DNA of 64,000 nt from Cryptomeria japonica (GCF_030272615.1 NC_081407.1:148237744-148301743); one strand, 5' to 3'; shown: positions 46,704 to 59,488, counted from the stretch's first letter. A program made the numbers and translations. Notes: generated by a model not told the origin, from the letters alone.

Positions 46704-48226
46704 TGTAGACACCTAAAAATGGTCAACGCTTGCAGAGTCATACTTTAACATTTGCGCATTGCCTCATTTTAGGTTTTTGCGTCGCATTAACATTTCTCCT
46801 ATGATTCGTACTTGGTTTTTATCATTTGCGAACATCGATTCATTCTTCTACATTCGTCATTTATCTCGCTCTCGAATTTGGTCTTGTTGACAACACTATC
46901 CAATCATGATTTTGATCGATTTTATCCTATCGCATCAATGTGCGTGCTAATTTGTTATCATTCTGGACATCGTCAATCCTAATTAGGGTTTTGTCCTCTT
47001 ATCGATTTGTCATCAATCTTTATCATTTTCAATCTTGTCATTTTGCGATCGATTTGTCATCGGTCGTTGTTATGTTCGATCTTGTCATTTTGCGATCGAT
47101 TTGTCATCGATCGTGGTCATTTTCAATCTTGTCATCTTGCAATCTATTTTGTCATCAATCCTTGTCCTCTTGTCAATTTTGTCATTTTGCGATCATTTCG
47201 CTATCGATCATTGTCTGTCTCAATTATGTCAATTTGGATCAATTTGTCATTGTTCCTCGTCAATTGGCGCATCTCAATCAAATCATTTATCAACACTGGT
47301 CATTTATCAATTCAAAATCATGATCGATATCAATTATCTTCAATCAAGACCTAATTGTCATTCCCACATTGCTAATTCGTCTTCTAGGGTTTCATGATTT
47401 AATCATTTAACCTTGTGTGTCATTTCTTCCTTTAGGATTAATAAATTATTTATTTATCCTAAGTCTTCTCATTGCAATTAAATGTTCATTTAATTGGCTA
47501 ATTATTCCTCTTTGTGAATTAATTAATAAATGACAAATTATTAATTAATTTACCTAATTTCTAATTTCCATCAAATTTTCCTAATTTCAAATTCCTAATT
47601 TTCATCAATTTCAATTTTCTTAATTTTCTAATTTCCTAATTTCAAATTCCTCCTATTTCTCTCCTAAATTCATGGAAATGACATAGAAATTTGTCATAAT
47701 TGACAATCAATCAATTCTTGACATAGAAATTTGTCATAAATTGTCATAAATCTTTGCATAGCAATTTGTCATAGACATGTCATAATTTTGCTATTCTTGA
47801 TTTGAATTTCCATTCGAATCACTATCATGCTAATTTGTTCATCTCTCCAATTCTTCTATAAATTGGATGATCTTCATCAGTCAAGGCTAATTGGTAATTG
47901 GTAATTGGTAATTGATAATCAGGCTATCGAATTTACGCTTCTAGTACTCTTGATCAATAATCAATGTCAATCTTGCTTTCAATGATGTGTGTGCACTTGT
48001 AGGTGAGATCCACAACAAAGCTATTTGAAGAGGAAAGAAGAACAATGGAGCCGCATGAAGGAGCATTCAAATCGTACCTATGGTTTGCTTAATTTCTAGT
48101 CTTGAATGCTTTTATTTCATGTCTCTATTGAGTGTTGTTTAGGATAGATCATTGCAATGAATGCATTTGTGATTGAGCTATTATGTTTATCCTGTCTTGT
48201 GATGATTTCCAAACTCCTAACGTACA
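46704..48226 (+). repeat. Family E 3' LTR
   Basis: 1523 bp, begins TGTAGACACC, ends CTAACGTACA, followed by target repeat GAAAT. Almost identical to 35251-36773; of nine differences seen by eye, eight are transitions. Confidence 0.95.
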
Positions 48227-48427
48227 GAAATGAAGTGGATTTAACCTTTTAACCTCTAAGAAACCCTAATTTGTCATTGATATGAATGACTGTCGGTAGA
48301 TACTGGATCTCAGTCAAACATCTCCATGCCAAATAAGAATCTCCAATGTCTGGAACATCTTTCAGAACCTCTTCCCGGGGCTTAAGCAGTATTATCATGA
48401 ATTTTGTCTACCCCTAAGGCATCTGCC
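48227..48427 (-). other. Family D spacer between ORF1 and ORF2, right part
   Basis: Begins with the right GAAAT target repeat. Noncoding, continuous with 35083-35250 before element E inserted. Confidence 0.6.
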
Positions 48428-48987
48428 TTAGTTACTGGATGAGCTTCCTACTAGTGTAGGAGCAACCTCCTTTGTCGGTTGAGTAACCAGATCATTTCCA
48501 TCTGTTGATTGATCTTTTGACTTCCTGGCCCAGTTCTTGATATGATCTTGTCGGATTTTATTGACCTTCTCTTTCCCTTTATCATTTGATCCATCATTGT
48601 CAACCGATGGATTTTTGCCTCTATCGAACTTATTATGTGTCCAATCTTGTTGCATGCATAGCATGTAACATTGTTCTTTTGAATTGCTTTGCTAAAACCG
48701 GTATAATTGCTTGACCTGCACTAATTAGCCATATATCCAAATTTTCCACATGCATAACATTTAACATTCATTTTGCAATCTTTTGTCTTATGACCATACT
48801 TATTGCATTTAGAATATTGACCGAGAGTAGAATCATAGTTTTGATTTGCTCTATTTCTACATTGCCTAGCCATGTGACCAAATTTATTACAAACAAAGCA
48901 TCTACCATTAAATTTGTAAGCATTAAGTTGCCTTACTGGTGTCTTTTGGTTTTGATCTTCATTTGCAGTACCAGAGCTCTGACCTTG
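48428..48987 (-). pseudogene. Family D ORF1, C-terminal part with zinc knuckles
   Basis: Minus strand: knuckle 1 CFVCNKFGHMARQC (complete), knuckle 2 YSKCNKYGHKTKDC (first Cys lost), knuckle 3 CYACGKFGYMAN-stop (His lost), knuckle 4 CYACNKIGH, then a basic linker ending GSSSSN-stop as in family C. A stop lies at about 48721 and the frame changes near 48650. Same four-knuckle layout as family C. Confidence 0.82.
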
Positions 48988-49795
48988 TGTTGGCATTCTA
49001 CACTCATATGATAATAGTTGATGTTGTCATTGATGGCAACCAACTGGCACCAATCGGCAATAGGTTTCTTCATGCACTGGCAGACATCGGCACCAGCAGG
49101 CACTTACATCAGCAACAAAGCATACCGACACTCAAGCCGACATGGGATGATTTTTTTTTTTTGTAAATATAATTAACTATTTGTAAGCCGACATGGGATG
49201 AACTTTTGTTTTGTAAATATAATTAAATATTTGTAAGCCAACATGGTATATTGTATAGACTCATATATGTATGAGATCTCATAGGTCATTTTTTATTTAA
49301 TGTAGAATGGAAGAATGTAATTATTGTATGAAGTGATATAGTGGATAGTGAAGGTTCTTGGTTAAGGTATCTAACTAAACTCAAACTGGTACTGAACCTG
49401 GCATTAGAGATGTTGTTTTGAGAAGTACATTGTATTGGATTTAATTATCCATTTTGTAGTCAGTGAGACTCTTAATTGAGCAGTGAGCTCTAGGTTGTTG
49501 GCCTCCCTGATGTGCAAGCCCCTATTGTAAGTAGTATTTATTCATTGGCCAGTGAGTAAATATTGTGGGTCACAAAGCCCACCGAGATTTTTCCCACACC
49601 GAGTTTCCTCGTTAAATATCTTGTGTTATGGTCTGTTTTTATGTTGTCTCTATTATTTCTATTTATTGCATTAATTCTTGTTTACTGGTACACTATTTTG
49701 AGTGGCAAAGTTATAAATAAGTTTAAATATACAACTAACCAGTTAGACACTGATCCCCCCCCCCAGTGTCTATGGGACTGTCATTGAATCTAACA
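48988..49795 (+). repeat. Solo LTR related to family C, plus strand
   Basis: 808 bp from TGTTGGCATTC to GAATCTAACA, inserted in family D ORF1. The flanks rejoin as CTCTGACCTTG / TGTTCAAATCC, which restores the D reading sequence; the target repeat is imperfect. It has the family-C R-region order (GAGCAGTGAGCTCTAGG, GTGGGTCACAAAGCCCACC, TCCTCGTTAAATATCTTG) and a perfect U5 hairpin. A roughly 52-bp duplication lies at about 49136-49240. Confidence 0.85.
49745..49771 (+). other. U5 C-loop hairpin, C-like solo LTR
   Basis: AGACACTG (49745-49752) pairs with CAGTGTCT (49764-49771), an 8-bp perfect stem around a run of nine C. Confidence 0.72.
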
Positions 49796-50360
49796 CTGTG
49801 TTCAAATCCAAGTCCATTGGAATCTCCATTCTATCTTTGACTTTTAAATAATTCATCAAGCTGTGCTGAACTAACCTTAAATTTTCCTTGTACTCACTTG
49901 CAATAGTCAAATCATCTCTCAGATTTATTATTTGTCTTTCAAGTTCTTGTTCGTTGCTTTGGGATTGCACTAAATCAGTTCTCAACATATCATTTTTATG
50001 AACCAACCAGATGCATTATTTAGATCTATCTTTTAGGGATTTCCCAAGGTTTTCTTCATTCATCTTACAGTCCTCAATCTCCTTTGACATCCTCATAGTT
50101 ATGGCTTGCATTTCATTCCTCATGACCATGTTCTCTTGACTCAGCTTCTGACATCTTTCATTAAGGGCATCTTTCTCATCATTATCCTGATTTTGCATAA
50201 GTTCCTTTCTCCTAGCTTGAATAGATGACAACCTCTCCTGTAGGATAAGAATGAATTCCTTGGTAGACTTCAATTCATCTTGTAACTTGAAGTTCTTCAT
50301 CCTTTCAGCATCATAATCTTCAAGTGCTACCTCAAGTTGTCTTTCCAAACTCATATCCAT
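49796..50360 (-). pseudogene. Family D ORF1, N-terminal coiled coil
   Basis: ATG at 50358-50360: MDMSLERQLEVALEDYDAER, then a long heptad-rich coiled coil (MKNFKLQDELKSTKEFILIL, VMRNEMQAITMRMSKEIEDC) with one TAA at 50016-50018, and VHKNDMLRTDLVQSQ. It aligns with family C ORF1 (MENLMKQLEGALTDYDAEK, MTTKNEMQDMTMRFCKEIED, YENDMLKTDLMYTQ). Confidence 0.85.
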
Positions 50361-50414
50361 GGATTCCAGATTCAAGATCTCCCTCACGCTGTTAAACTTC
50401 CTCCGAGGCACAAG

Positions 50415-50426
50415 GCTCTGATACCA
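50415..50426 (-). other. Primer binding site (tRNA-iMet), family D
   Basis: TGGTATCAGAGC on the minus strand, two bases from the 5' LTR, as in families B and C. Confidence 0.93.
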
Positions 50427-50428
50427 AT

Positions 50429-51331
50429 TGTTGGAATCCAAGAGCACTAAGAGGGGGGGTGAATCAGTGTTCTACCAGAATAATCAATTTTAACCTTATT
50501 ATAACATGCATTCACTAATCGGTATACCGATACATATAGGATTGAAAGAAGTAAAGCAATCAATAAGCCAATCACACAAATGAATACCATAACACAGAGA
50601 ATTATACGTGGAAAACCTCAAAGAGGAAAAACCACAGTGGAATTTGTGACCCACAATATCAATCCACTGGCCATATGAAAAGATATTACAAAATATGGGG
50701 GCCTGCACTTGCAGGAAGGCTTACAACCTATAGCACACTGCTCATCACAAAAGGAGTCTCACTGACTACATATAAATCCAAACAACAATCCGAAAGAATG
50801 AGTGAACTCCAATGATAGCATCTCCTATGCCTAAATACAGTTTCGGTTAAGCTCTGACTGTTCTGGTTCTGAAACCCTAAACCCTTACTGGAATAACCTC
50901 TTACATAATCAATATTCCTCACATTATAATTGTCTCTCTCTCACTCACATTACATTCCATTCCATATAGAAAAATGATCTAATCAACTGATCTATATGCT
51001 CTTACAATCCTTCATGCCTTATATCGTCTTACATAGATAATTACAAAATGAATATAAAAGTCAGCTCAATTACATAAATACGTAAATATCAAAATCAATT
51101 GTCGATGTCGGATCTCCCAAATGATGGCGGCCTCCTATACCGGTATCCAAAATGTGAATCATGTCAGCCTACAATGCCAGTAACCAAAGAATTCCTCCAA
51201 CCGATGAAGATACCTGTCGGTGTCGGTGAAGTGTCTATCTGTGATCAACCAAACCAAAATATGAAAGCCAAAACATGTTGCCATCAATGACAACATATTG
51301 AAACCAATTAAATGAATGTCAATTGCCAACA
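50429..51331 (-). repeat. Family D 5' LTR
   Basis: 903 bp, TGTTGGAATCC at left and TTGCCAACA at right, next to host-like sequence GTGTC. It has CCTGCA-CT-TGCAGG at 50702-50715, the R-region block and the U5 hairpin (CACTAA against TCAGTG, one wobble) at about 50442-50472. No 3' partner LTR remains in the window. Confidence 0.88.
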
Positions 51332-52253
51332 GTGTCCTAGCAAGCACAACAAATAGGCTACCATGCGTTAGCAAAGTGAAATGCCCAAGGTTTTTACAAC
51401 CAAAGTCTATTTGAGAGTGCGATCAAGTGCCAAGTGTTTTCTTAGGGAAGTGTGAGGGAAAGTGCAAGGAATCAATCTATTTAAGTGGTTGGTACAAAAA
51501 TGATGACTTGACATTATGGAGAAGTGTGATCAAAAGACAAAAAGGTTGTAACGTCCTCATATGGTGATGGCCACATGGTGAATCTTCATGATTCTTTTTG
51601 TTTCCTCGAGCAGTTGAATTCCCAAGTGAAGCCTTTTTAAGGAAAAAGGATTACCAATTGAGGGGGTTCACTCATAGAGAAAGGATCTTTAACAGTTTAC
51701 TTTAGGCCATAGCACTATTATTCTAATTTTTTACGCAAATTAGACATTCAAACTGTGCCAAATTTTAGCAATTGTGTTTGTTCTATTTCATTTGATTGGG
51801 AAATTGTGTTCTATGTCAAATTAGAAGTAAATGTTAAGACTATGTAATCTAGATTATGCTTTTTGTGGTCTTTAATATAATTTGCGCAAGTTGAATCATG
51901 TCTAGTACTCTTTCAATTTTTGTGGTAGTTATGTATGAAAATTTCATTATGTTGAATGAGTGAAACTATGAAAGATGGTTTTCTTTGCAATAGATCTAGT
52001 GTTAATGAGCCTTTGGCTATGCTTTTAAGTACAACGCTATGTGCTCTAGATGATTCTCAAATATAAAAGTTCTGTCGTTTTTCCATGTAGATTAGTTTAT
52101 TTGTTAAGTTTTTCTCTCCCCTTTTTCCTTTTACATGAAGAGTTGGCTTCTAAAATTTCAAAGGTTGCCCAAGGAAATGCAATTTGTTCCCCAATCACTA
52201 AACTTCCCATAAGGTTGTTTTCCTTAAATGCAATTTTAAGGATCAACAGTAAC

Positions 52254-52492
52254 AATTTCCAATACCAATGACCTAACTAGACACCTTTAATGTTCAATTG
52301 TCCATTTAACCATTTTTATCTCCACCACATAACCTCTTATTGAACTTGTATTCTTTGCCTTTTTTTATAGCTATGTGATGTCATGTATTAAATAAGATTA
52401 TTGTGTGGTTCCTTATTTATTAAATAAAACCTTTAAATGTAATTCTTCTTTTTAGTGAATAGCTACAAAAGGATGAAATGCTTCACCATACT
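52254..52492 (+). repeat. Dispersed direct repeat, copy 1
   Basis: Shares TCAATTGTCCATTTAMCCAT, TTTATCTCCACCA, AACCTCTTATTGA, AGCTATGTGATGT and GATGAAATGCTTC in the same order with 54706-54945, about 2.45 kb away in the same orientation. Diverged; nature unknown. Confidence 0.8.
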
Positions 52493-53437
52493 ATACACAT
52501 TTCAGAACTAATCCATTATATTGAAGTAAAGCTACCTTATTTCATGGTATTGATGCAAGACAAAATTGAACTAACAATATGAGGGACTACAAAATGATAA
52601 AGAGACTATAAAAATCCTTACAGATAAATTATTACAAGTCCCACAATGATTAGATTGAATTTTGCATTAATTTTAACATTATTATGTTATGTACTCAAAG
52701 TTGGTATTATATATGCAAATACTTGATAAAATTGTGATGACCAATATCACACATAATTAGACAAGATAACCAACTTTCACATCCCCAAATAAAAATAAAC
52801 AATAGAATTTGTGTCCATGTGTTGGCACATACATGAAACATAAAAGAGTAACCTACAAATAAACAAACTCTTGTGTTCTAGAATGCATCCAATTGTAACA
52901 AGTTTCCAATATAACATTGCAAGAATCTCACCAAACTCATAATCACTATTGCAATCAAATATATGTAAAGATTAAAGACATCAAATTTTCAAATACACGC
53001 AAAGATACCCAAAAGTGACAAGATTGCGATATGAAGTGATGGAACTACCAATCAATAAAAAGACATATGTGGTCCCTAACTATACCACAAATAGTTGTAA
53101 AATTCAAAGTCCAAGACCTCAAGAAAAGTGGTTCACTGTTTTTATCAAGGAAAATAAAATGTGTTATGTAAGCAACAATACACAACATGATCAATTTCCA
53201 AATTCGGAGGCATTCATCTAGACATACCCTAACTTTCTAGTATCTTGAAAATCATTTTCAAACATCTTCCACAACACATTACTCGGACGTCCAAATTTCA
53301 ACTAAATACAATCATATTATTCATTTAATTTTCATAATCAATTCTACATGTATTATTACCCATCCCAATTTATTATTCTAAACCTGATTTATTCATCATT
53401 ACAATATAAATAATAACAACCATCATATATATGTAAG

Positions 53438-53545
53438 GAAATATTCCATTTGAAGATTTGAAGATGACATTGTGGTATTCATTGAATGATTAAACGAAAT
53501 ATTCCATTTGAGGATGACATTGTGGAATTAATTGAATGATTAAAC
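53438..53545 (+). repeat. Tandem duplication of about 54 bp
   Basis: GAAATATTCCATTTG ... ATTGAATGATTAAAC occurs at 53438-53495 and again at 53496-53545; the first copy has eight extra bases. Confidence 0.9.
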
Positions 53546-54237
53546 GAGTTTGAGGTCTCATACTCTGAATAAGTCATCCTCACGACACATTTGTCAATGC
53601 TAGACAAGATTAAGCAAACAAATGGACACAAGTAGAACCAGGAAAAACTCCAAGTACAACCAAAACACCAAAAACTCATTGGGTTTTTAAACAGTATCTC
53701 AAAGTAACATGATAAACTATGTTTTACACCAGTTCATAATGCTTCCACAAACTGGAATGTACCATTAAGTGTCGGTCTAATAATTGTTAGGTAGTGAGAC
53801 CAAATTTACATATAATCTCTGCGAAACACAGATATTGCAGGTACACTCAGATGATTGGCGTTTGATGCAAACTTTTTGACGTTATTCATTTGTCTGAGGT
53901 CTGGTACGTCGATGCCATAGCATGGGCCACAGTGCCCACATTGTCAATGATTTAAACCCTAATTTGTCTTGAGTGTTGTGGAACCCACAAAAACTGCACT
54001 GCTTCCTCTGCTCGAGGGAGGATAATGGCTGGCATGCCATGACAAATTCAGTATAAGCCAAATTTCTACATGGAGATTCTCAGCAGTACTGCCCGGCGGA
54101 CGTAGCGGAATGTTTGGAGGCGTAAACTTAGATCAGAATACATCTTTGTCATCACATGAATAGATTACAAGTAGAATGTTTTGTTTAAGTGGTTTAAGTT
54201 ATTGTTTAAGCATATTTGAGTTTGAGTAGTATTGAGA

Positions 54238-54520
54238 TGGTTGATTTTGGAAAAAGTTCTTGTATTTCATCATCGTGGGTATCATTTAGATTCAAGGTGT
54301 TTTAAGTGAACTATTCATAGACATGAAAGGTGGGTTCTTATGGTCTTGTACTCATGATATATGGTTCTTATGATTTCATGTGGTTGGTCCTAAAAAAAGT
54401 TCTCGCACTTCATTTTTGTGGGCATCATCAAGATTCAAGAAATTTTAAGTAAATCATTCATAGGCATGGAAGATGGGTTCTTATGACCTTGTTGTCATGA
54501 TATATGATTCTTGTGACTTT
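54238..54520 (+). repeat. Tandem duplication of about 143 bp
   Basis: Two diverged units beginning TGGTTGATTTTGG (54238) and TGGTTGGTCCTAA (54381), sharing AAAAGTTCT, GTGGGYATCAT and GATGGGTTCTTATG-type phrases in order. Confidence 0.85.
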
Positions 54521-54705
54521 ATAATATATGTAAAATTGTAAACATTCAAGGGATAAACGAAATACAAAACACAATTCATGATCTTTTTACAATGCATTTC
54601 ACTAAACAAGTTTCTTTTTGGCACATCCTTTGCTCATGGACAAGACCCATAACTAAATAACACATCAATATATGTAAAGGGATCATTGTCAAATTATTTT
54701 GTCAT

Positions 54706-54945
54706 AATTTCTAATATCAATGACCCAAGTTGACATCTTTAATGCTCAATTGTCCATTTACCCATCTTTATCTCCACCATAAAACCTCTTATTGAGCTAG
54801 CATTCTTTGTCTTGTTGATAGCTATGTGATGTAACGTATTAAATATGGTCATTGTGTGGTTCCTATTTTGAACTTATAGCACCTTTAAATATAATTCTTC
54901 TCTTCATTGAATGGTTATGAAATGATGAAATGCTTCTCTCCACTA
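54706..54945 (+). repeat. Dispersed direct repeat, copy 2
   Basis: Partner of 52254-52492. Confidence 0.8.
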
Positions 54946-57889
54946 TCCTCCTTTTAGAACATAAGCATTAGATTGGTTGCATCATTGAACTTTGATAAAA
55001 TATCATAATTGAACCTCATTCCTAATAACTTTGAAAAAGTTATTGTGTAAGCCTCAAAGACACATATGTCTTATTTTTTTATTCTTTTTTATTTTGATAC
55101 AATATTTGGCAATGATGTTTTGTATGACCATCAAGATGTTCAACTATGCATTTTGGATGCATATATTGTGGTTTTATATGTTTGAACCCCTGTATGACTT
55201 TAGCTTCAGTATTTTCACTCTACATGTGATCATGATAATTATTTGGTTCACTATTATAAATTAGTAATTTTGCATCTTGAAAAATGGATCATACTAACTT
55301 TGTTGATGATTTTCAATTAGTTGTGATCATTGAGATTGTCATATAATTTATATCATTTCATTTGTTTAAACGTGTTGCTTCTAGTACTATCCTTGTATTG
55401 TGTAAATGTGCCTAATATTTTAACTAAGCACATTCAAACATAGGGTTTTCCCAATGGTAATTAGTCCAGAGATAGTTAGCATAGACAAATATACAATACA
55501 TTTGAACCCCTATCTCACTTGAATCAATTTGTGAGATGTGTCATGTCTTACCTTTGTGAATATTGATCTAATTCAATGTTGATTCTAGATTAATGAGTCT
55601 TGTGATAACTCATATAAAATTTATGAGTTCTTTGCATTGACTCTTTAGCTCTTCTTGTGTTTAGATTTTACTATTCTCGTGATGATTGTAATTTCTTGTG
55701 AAATGACTATTATATTAGAATACTTTAAATATTTCTTGAATTTTTTCTTAGAGAATAATACACTAAGCAACTAGAAAATATTACACTGAGCAATTAGATT
55801 TAAAATTGTATTATTTTAAATGAAATTTAAGGTTAAATGAGTTAGTTAGAAATATATGCATTTAAAATTACTAGTAGCAAAAATAAATTTAAAAGGGTTA
55901 TATATATATATAGTCGTTCCAAAAGGCATAGCTATTGGAAAAGAAAAGAATATTTGAAATGAAAATATAATCATTTTCAATCTATTTATGTCGTGTGTGT
56001 AAAATATATGCTTTATAAAATAACTTGTTTCCATTTGAAATGGGTTAACAACTCTCTTGAAAAAGGGTTTTGACCAAAAAGGGAAGCGAGTGATTTTGTA
56101 AAAACACTTGTTTATGTTAGAGTTATTTGTTCAACCCCACAAGCCCATGAACCACCTGCAAGCAAAACACCTTTCACATCTTAACAGAAAAAGGCATAAT
56201 TAATGCTATACAAACTTGAGAAAGATTGATCTAAAGAGGAATATGATATTGATATTAACCTGTAATGAAATTGGATAGTTTACATGAATACAATGAATTC
56301 TTATAAAATTATAAAGATAAAACCCTAGATGAAACCTTAAAGGAAGATTAAATTAGCTAGCACCAAGTGTCACAATCATAACGAATGAGACAACTTAAGC
56401 TATTAGTAGCCTAATTAAATAAAGAAAAAAACACCTAAGTTTAGTTTAAGTGAATAAAATAATTAAAGGACCTAATTAACTAAATAATTAGATAATGTCC
56501 TAATTACTTCCAACACCCCCCTTTAAGATTAATTTAGGGAGAAGCTAAAAAGAAAATCAATGCAAAATGCAAGCATGAATGGGTCCCAACAACAAAGGCC
56601 TAATTAGATACCAATGTACAAAACAATGCAATCTCTCACAACCAAAGAAAAGTAGAAAAACTCAGCAGGAAAAAATTCTTCTCCAAAAGAGAGAAAAAAA
56701 ATTTTATACAAAAGAATGCAAGTGACAAGAATGAAGGACTCAAGATGTCCCCCCAAGTACTAAATTGATCACATAATTACAATCAATGTCTCCCCATCAA
56801 ATAGAAAGGAAGAGATGATGTATTCACCCCATAAGAGAGAAGCTCTGATGTTAAAGATGAAGGCTCAAGGACAAATGCTAATGAAGATCCAAGAGTAGCA
56901 AGGTTATCACCAGTCTATCAAAGTAATCCATGGTTCATAGTCTCATGGCTCTTAGTCCTTAACAAATAGATAAAACATTACTTATAGTTAGTCCTAACTC
57001 TCACAATCACCTTCTACCTCCTCTCATGAGACTAGTTCATTTGGTTGACAAACTTTGGGAAGGTCCCTTGGCTATAGTTGGTCACTTCTCTGATGCTTAC
57101 ACAACAAATCTAGAGGATACTACTAAGGAAGCAGGTACACTAAGCTGGTAATCAGTTGATGACAATCTTACATCAAATGATGTTTGGGGAAAACATGTTC
57201 ACAAAGACCCCCTCCTCTTGAAATTACTTTAACTGCAATTTTTTTAATGTTATACTCAAACTTGACTTGTTATCTCACATTCAAACTTAATTATGTCAAC
57301 ATCTTAAGAGTTCATCTTTCTAGGGGAGAGGACCTAGTAGTTGAGCACCCTAAGTTTGCACTTCTCAAAATCCTACGTGGAAATTTCAAATCACTTCCAA
57401 TTTTTTACAACAACTTACTTGGAAAGTCCCTTCCTTATAACTAAGGTTTTAGGACCACAACATCAAATATGATACCACATCAACATGCTTTTTGCCAAGG
57501 TGTTCAAAATAGCCCAAAAAAGAGTAAGATCGATACTTATGCACTAAGTCATGTTTTATTGGTGTGTTGATATGGCATCTGAATATTTGTTGCTTTTTAG
57601 ATCTAAGGGATACATTTCATTCAATTATGGATAGTCATCATCAGCAATAACTTCTTTAAGGTCACAACTATCAATTTAATATTGTCAAAAAGATTGAGAA
57701 TTAAATCAACAAGTGTGAGCATTAAATCAACAAGTGTTGTCACAACTATTATATTAAAAATTGAAACTTTTAAATCAACAAATACAGACAGTAAATCAAC
57801 AAGTGCTCTGACAACTATTGAATCCTCTCCTCTACCAACAACTTGAAAAGAACACCCAAACTATTAAATCCCCACAAACAAAGACTTCC

Positions 57890-58440
57890 ATACGTGGTCC
57901 AACCTTTGGTCCCCAACCAACGTACCTGAGGTAGTGAAGGGTTACCAATATAGCCGGTAAGCAACCTCAAGCTAACCTTTTGACTGTTACCCGGTCACGG
58001 GCAGCCCTCCGTGGGTCTGGGATACGTTTTCCCATGCTTGTGGTCACATGAACGCCCATTTCTAGCATGCCCATGAACAGTACCCTGCTATCTACGGACT
58101 TTCTGTAAGCTACGATTTTGATCGTTCATTCTAAGCGCTTCCCTGTAGGTGTCACGGGTCCTGTATGTTGCATGTCGCGTACCCACGGAGATTTGTATGC
58201 ATGTAACGATTCTTCGTCTGCTATCATTAAGATTCCTCTTCTCCCAAGAGAATGAATCAGGGCTTTTTTTGTGCCTTTTCTTCTTTTCCATGCAATTACG
58301 GTCTTAACAAGAGCGGAGCAGTTCGTGTGACGTGCGTTTCGACGTTAGCTGAAACACTTTGGGCCAGGAAAGTCGTTTCAATCAAAAGTTGGAGGTCACG
58401 GGTTCGATTCCTTTCGCCAACTCAGCATGACAGCATAGTA
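57890..58440 (+). other. GC-richer block with tRNA-like B box
   Basis: This 550-bp block stands out from its AT-rich surroundings. Near its right end, GGTCACGGGTTCGATTCC (about 58395-58412) matches a pol III B box. About 45 bp upstream TTAGCTGAAAC is a weak A-box candidate. The T stem is poor and no cloverleaf forms by eye, so it is a tRNA relic or SINE head at best. Confidence 0.3.
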
Positions 58441-59488
58441 ACGTAAATTGATGAAATGTCATGTTTGGGAACGCTTTACAGATAAAATATTGAATCTTTA
58501 AAAATCTTAGAGAGTAATTTGAAAGGGTTGTATTTATAGGAGAATTTGTGCTCAAAATTTTCACTTTTATGTATTTCTATGTATTCGATAAAATTGAAAA
58601 AAAAAAAAAAAAATTAAATATGTTATTTTTATATATTAGTAAGTATGCATTTTTAAAAGAAATGATAAAAATTAAATTTTAAATATGTTATTTTTTATAT
58701 ATTAGTAAATATGAAAAGTCAATATGAATATGATTTATATTTATTTGTCTATTTTCAAAATAAATATGTTATGAAATTAAATTATGAATTGATCATTTGG
58801 CATATTTATTATAAAGGAAAGGTCATCTATATTGGTATGTTAGGTGAATTTATCAAGTATATTATGAATTGACAAAAAAAAAAAAAATTTAAGTAGTATA
58901 TTTTTATTTATTAGTTAGTAAATATGAAAGGTCAATATGAATATGATTTGTATTTATTTGTCTATTTTCAAACCTTAATTAGTATGTTATGAAATTAAAT
59001 TATGAATTGATTATTTGACATATTTATTAAAAAGAAAAGGTCATCTATATTGGTATGTTAGGTGAATATATCAAGTATATTATGAATTTAAATCATGAGT
59101 TGACTATCTAGCACATTTATTATTAAGGAATGCTCATCTACATTGACATGTTAGGTGATGTAATGGAAATACAAAATTTTAGCATAGATTTTAACATGAT
59201 TATGTTGTGGAATAGGTTTTGGTTGTGTTTTGTTGAAGGAATGTTTGCTATCAAATTAACATTATCATTGTAGTTAAACTATAGTGGCATAGTAGTTAAA
59301 CTATAGTGGCATATCTTGTGGTGTATCTCATAATTAAATTATTAAATCTTTAATAATCTAAAAGAGTAGTTGAAAAGGATTGTATTATAGGAGAATTTGG
59401 TGCTTGGATAAAGAGATTGTATTTAAGTTTTCACTTTTATTACTATATTTCTATTCATTAATGGTAAAAATTAAATTTTAAATATGTT

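Larger units (their letters stand above)
35251..48226 (+). mobile_element. Young pol-less LTR element, family E, with antisense PMD gene
   Basis: 12,976 bp with perfect target duplication GAAAT (35246-35250, 48227-48231), two 1523-bp LTRs differing at about nine positions by eye, a tRNA-Trp-type PBS (36779-36797) and polypurine tract AAAGAGGGGCAAAA (46690-46703), so it reads on the plus strand. The interior has a 2-kb leader, a Pro/Ser/Asp-rich ORF, tandem A-rich repeats and, on the opposite strand, a plant mobile domain gene. No RT, integrase or protease is visible. It sits inside family D and is the youngest insertion seen here. Confidence 0.93.
34458..51331 (-). mobile_element. Pol-less LTR retrotransposon, family D (5' part, interrupted twice)
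   Basis: Minus-strand relative of family C: 5' LTR 50429-51331, initiator-Met PBS 50415-50426, ORF1 (50360 to 48428) and the start of ORF2 (35082 down to 34458). It is interrupted by element E (35251-48226, TSD GAAAT) and by a C-like solo LTR (48988-49795). At 34457 it is cut by a family-A LTR, so the rest of ORF2 and the 3' LTR are missing. No pol domain is present in what remains. Confidence 0.82.
51332..58487. other. AT-rich stretch without a supported gene
   Basis: About 7 kb in which I find only short reading frames, none with a recognisable domain (longest about 86 codons at 57184-57444). It contains a dispersed 240-bp duplication, two short tandem duplications, a small TA microsatellite near 55900 and a GC-richer block at about 57890-58440. 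CACCCCCCTTTAAGATTAAT near 56513 resembles the internal edge of an old Copia LTR, but I cannot confirm an element. Confidence 0.5.

Noticed and set aside
57184-57444. 86-codon frame as a small host gene
   Set aside because: No recognisable domain, no nearby conserved signals, and length within chance for AT-rich DNA.
58380-58425. A functional tRNA gene
   Set aside because: B box is good, but the T stem mispairs and no acceptor, D or anticodon stem forms around it.
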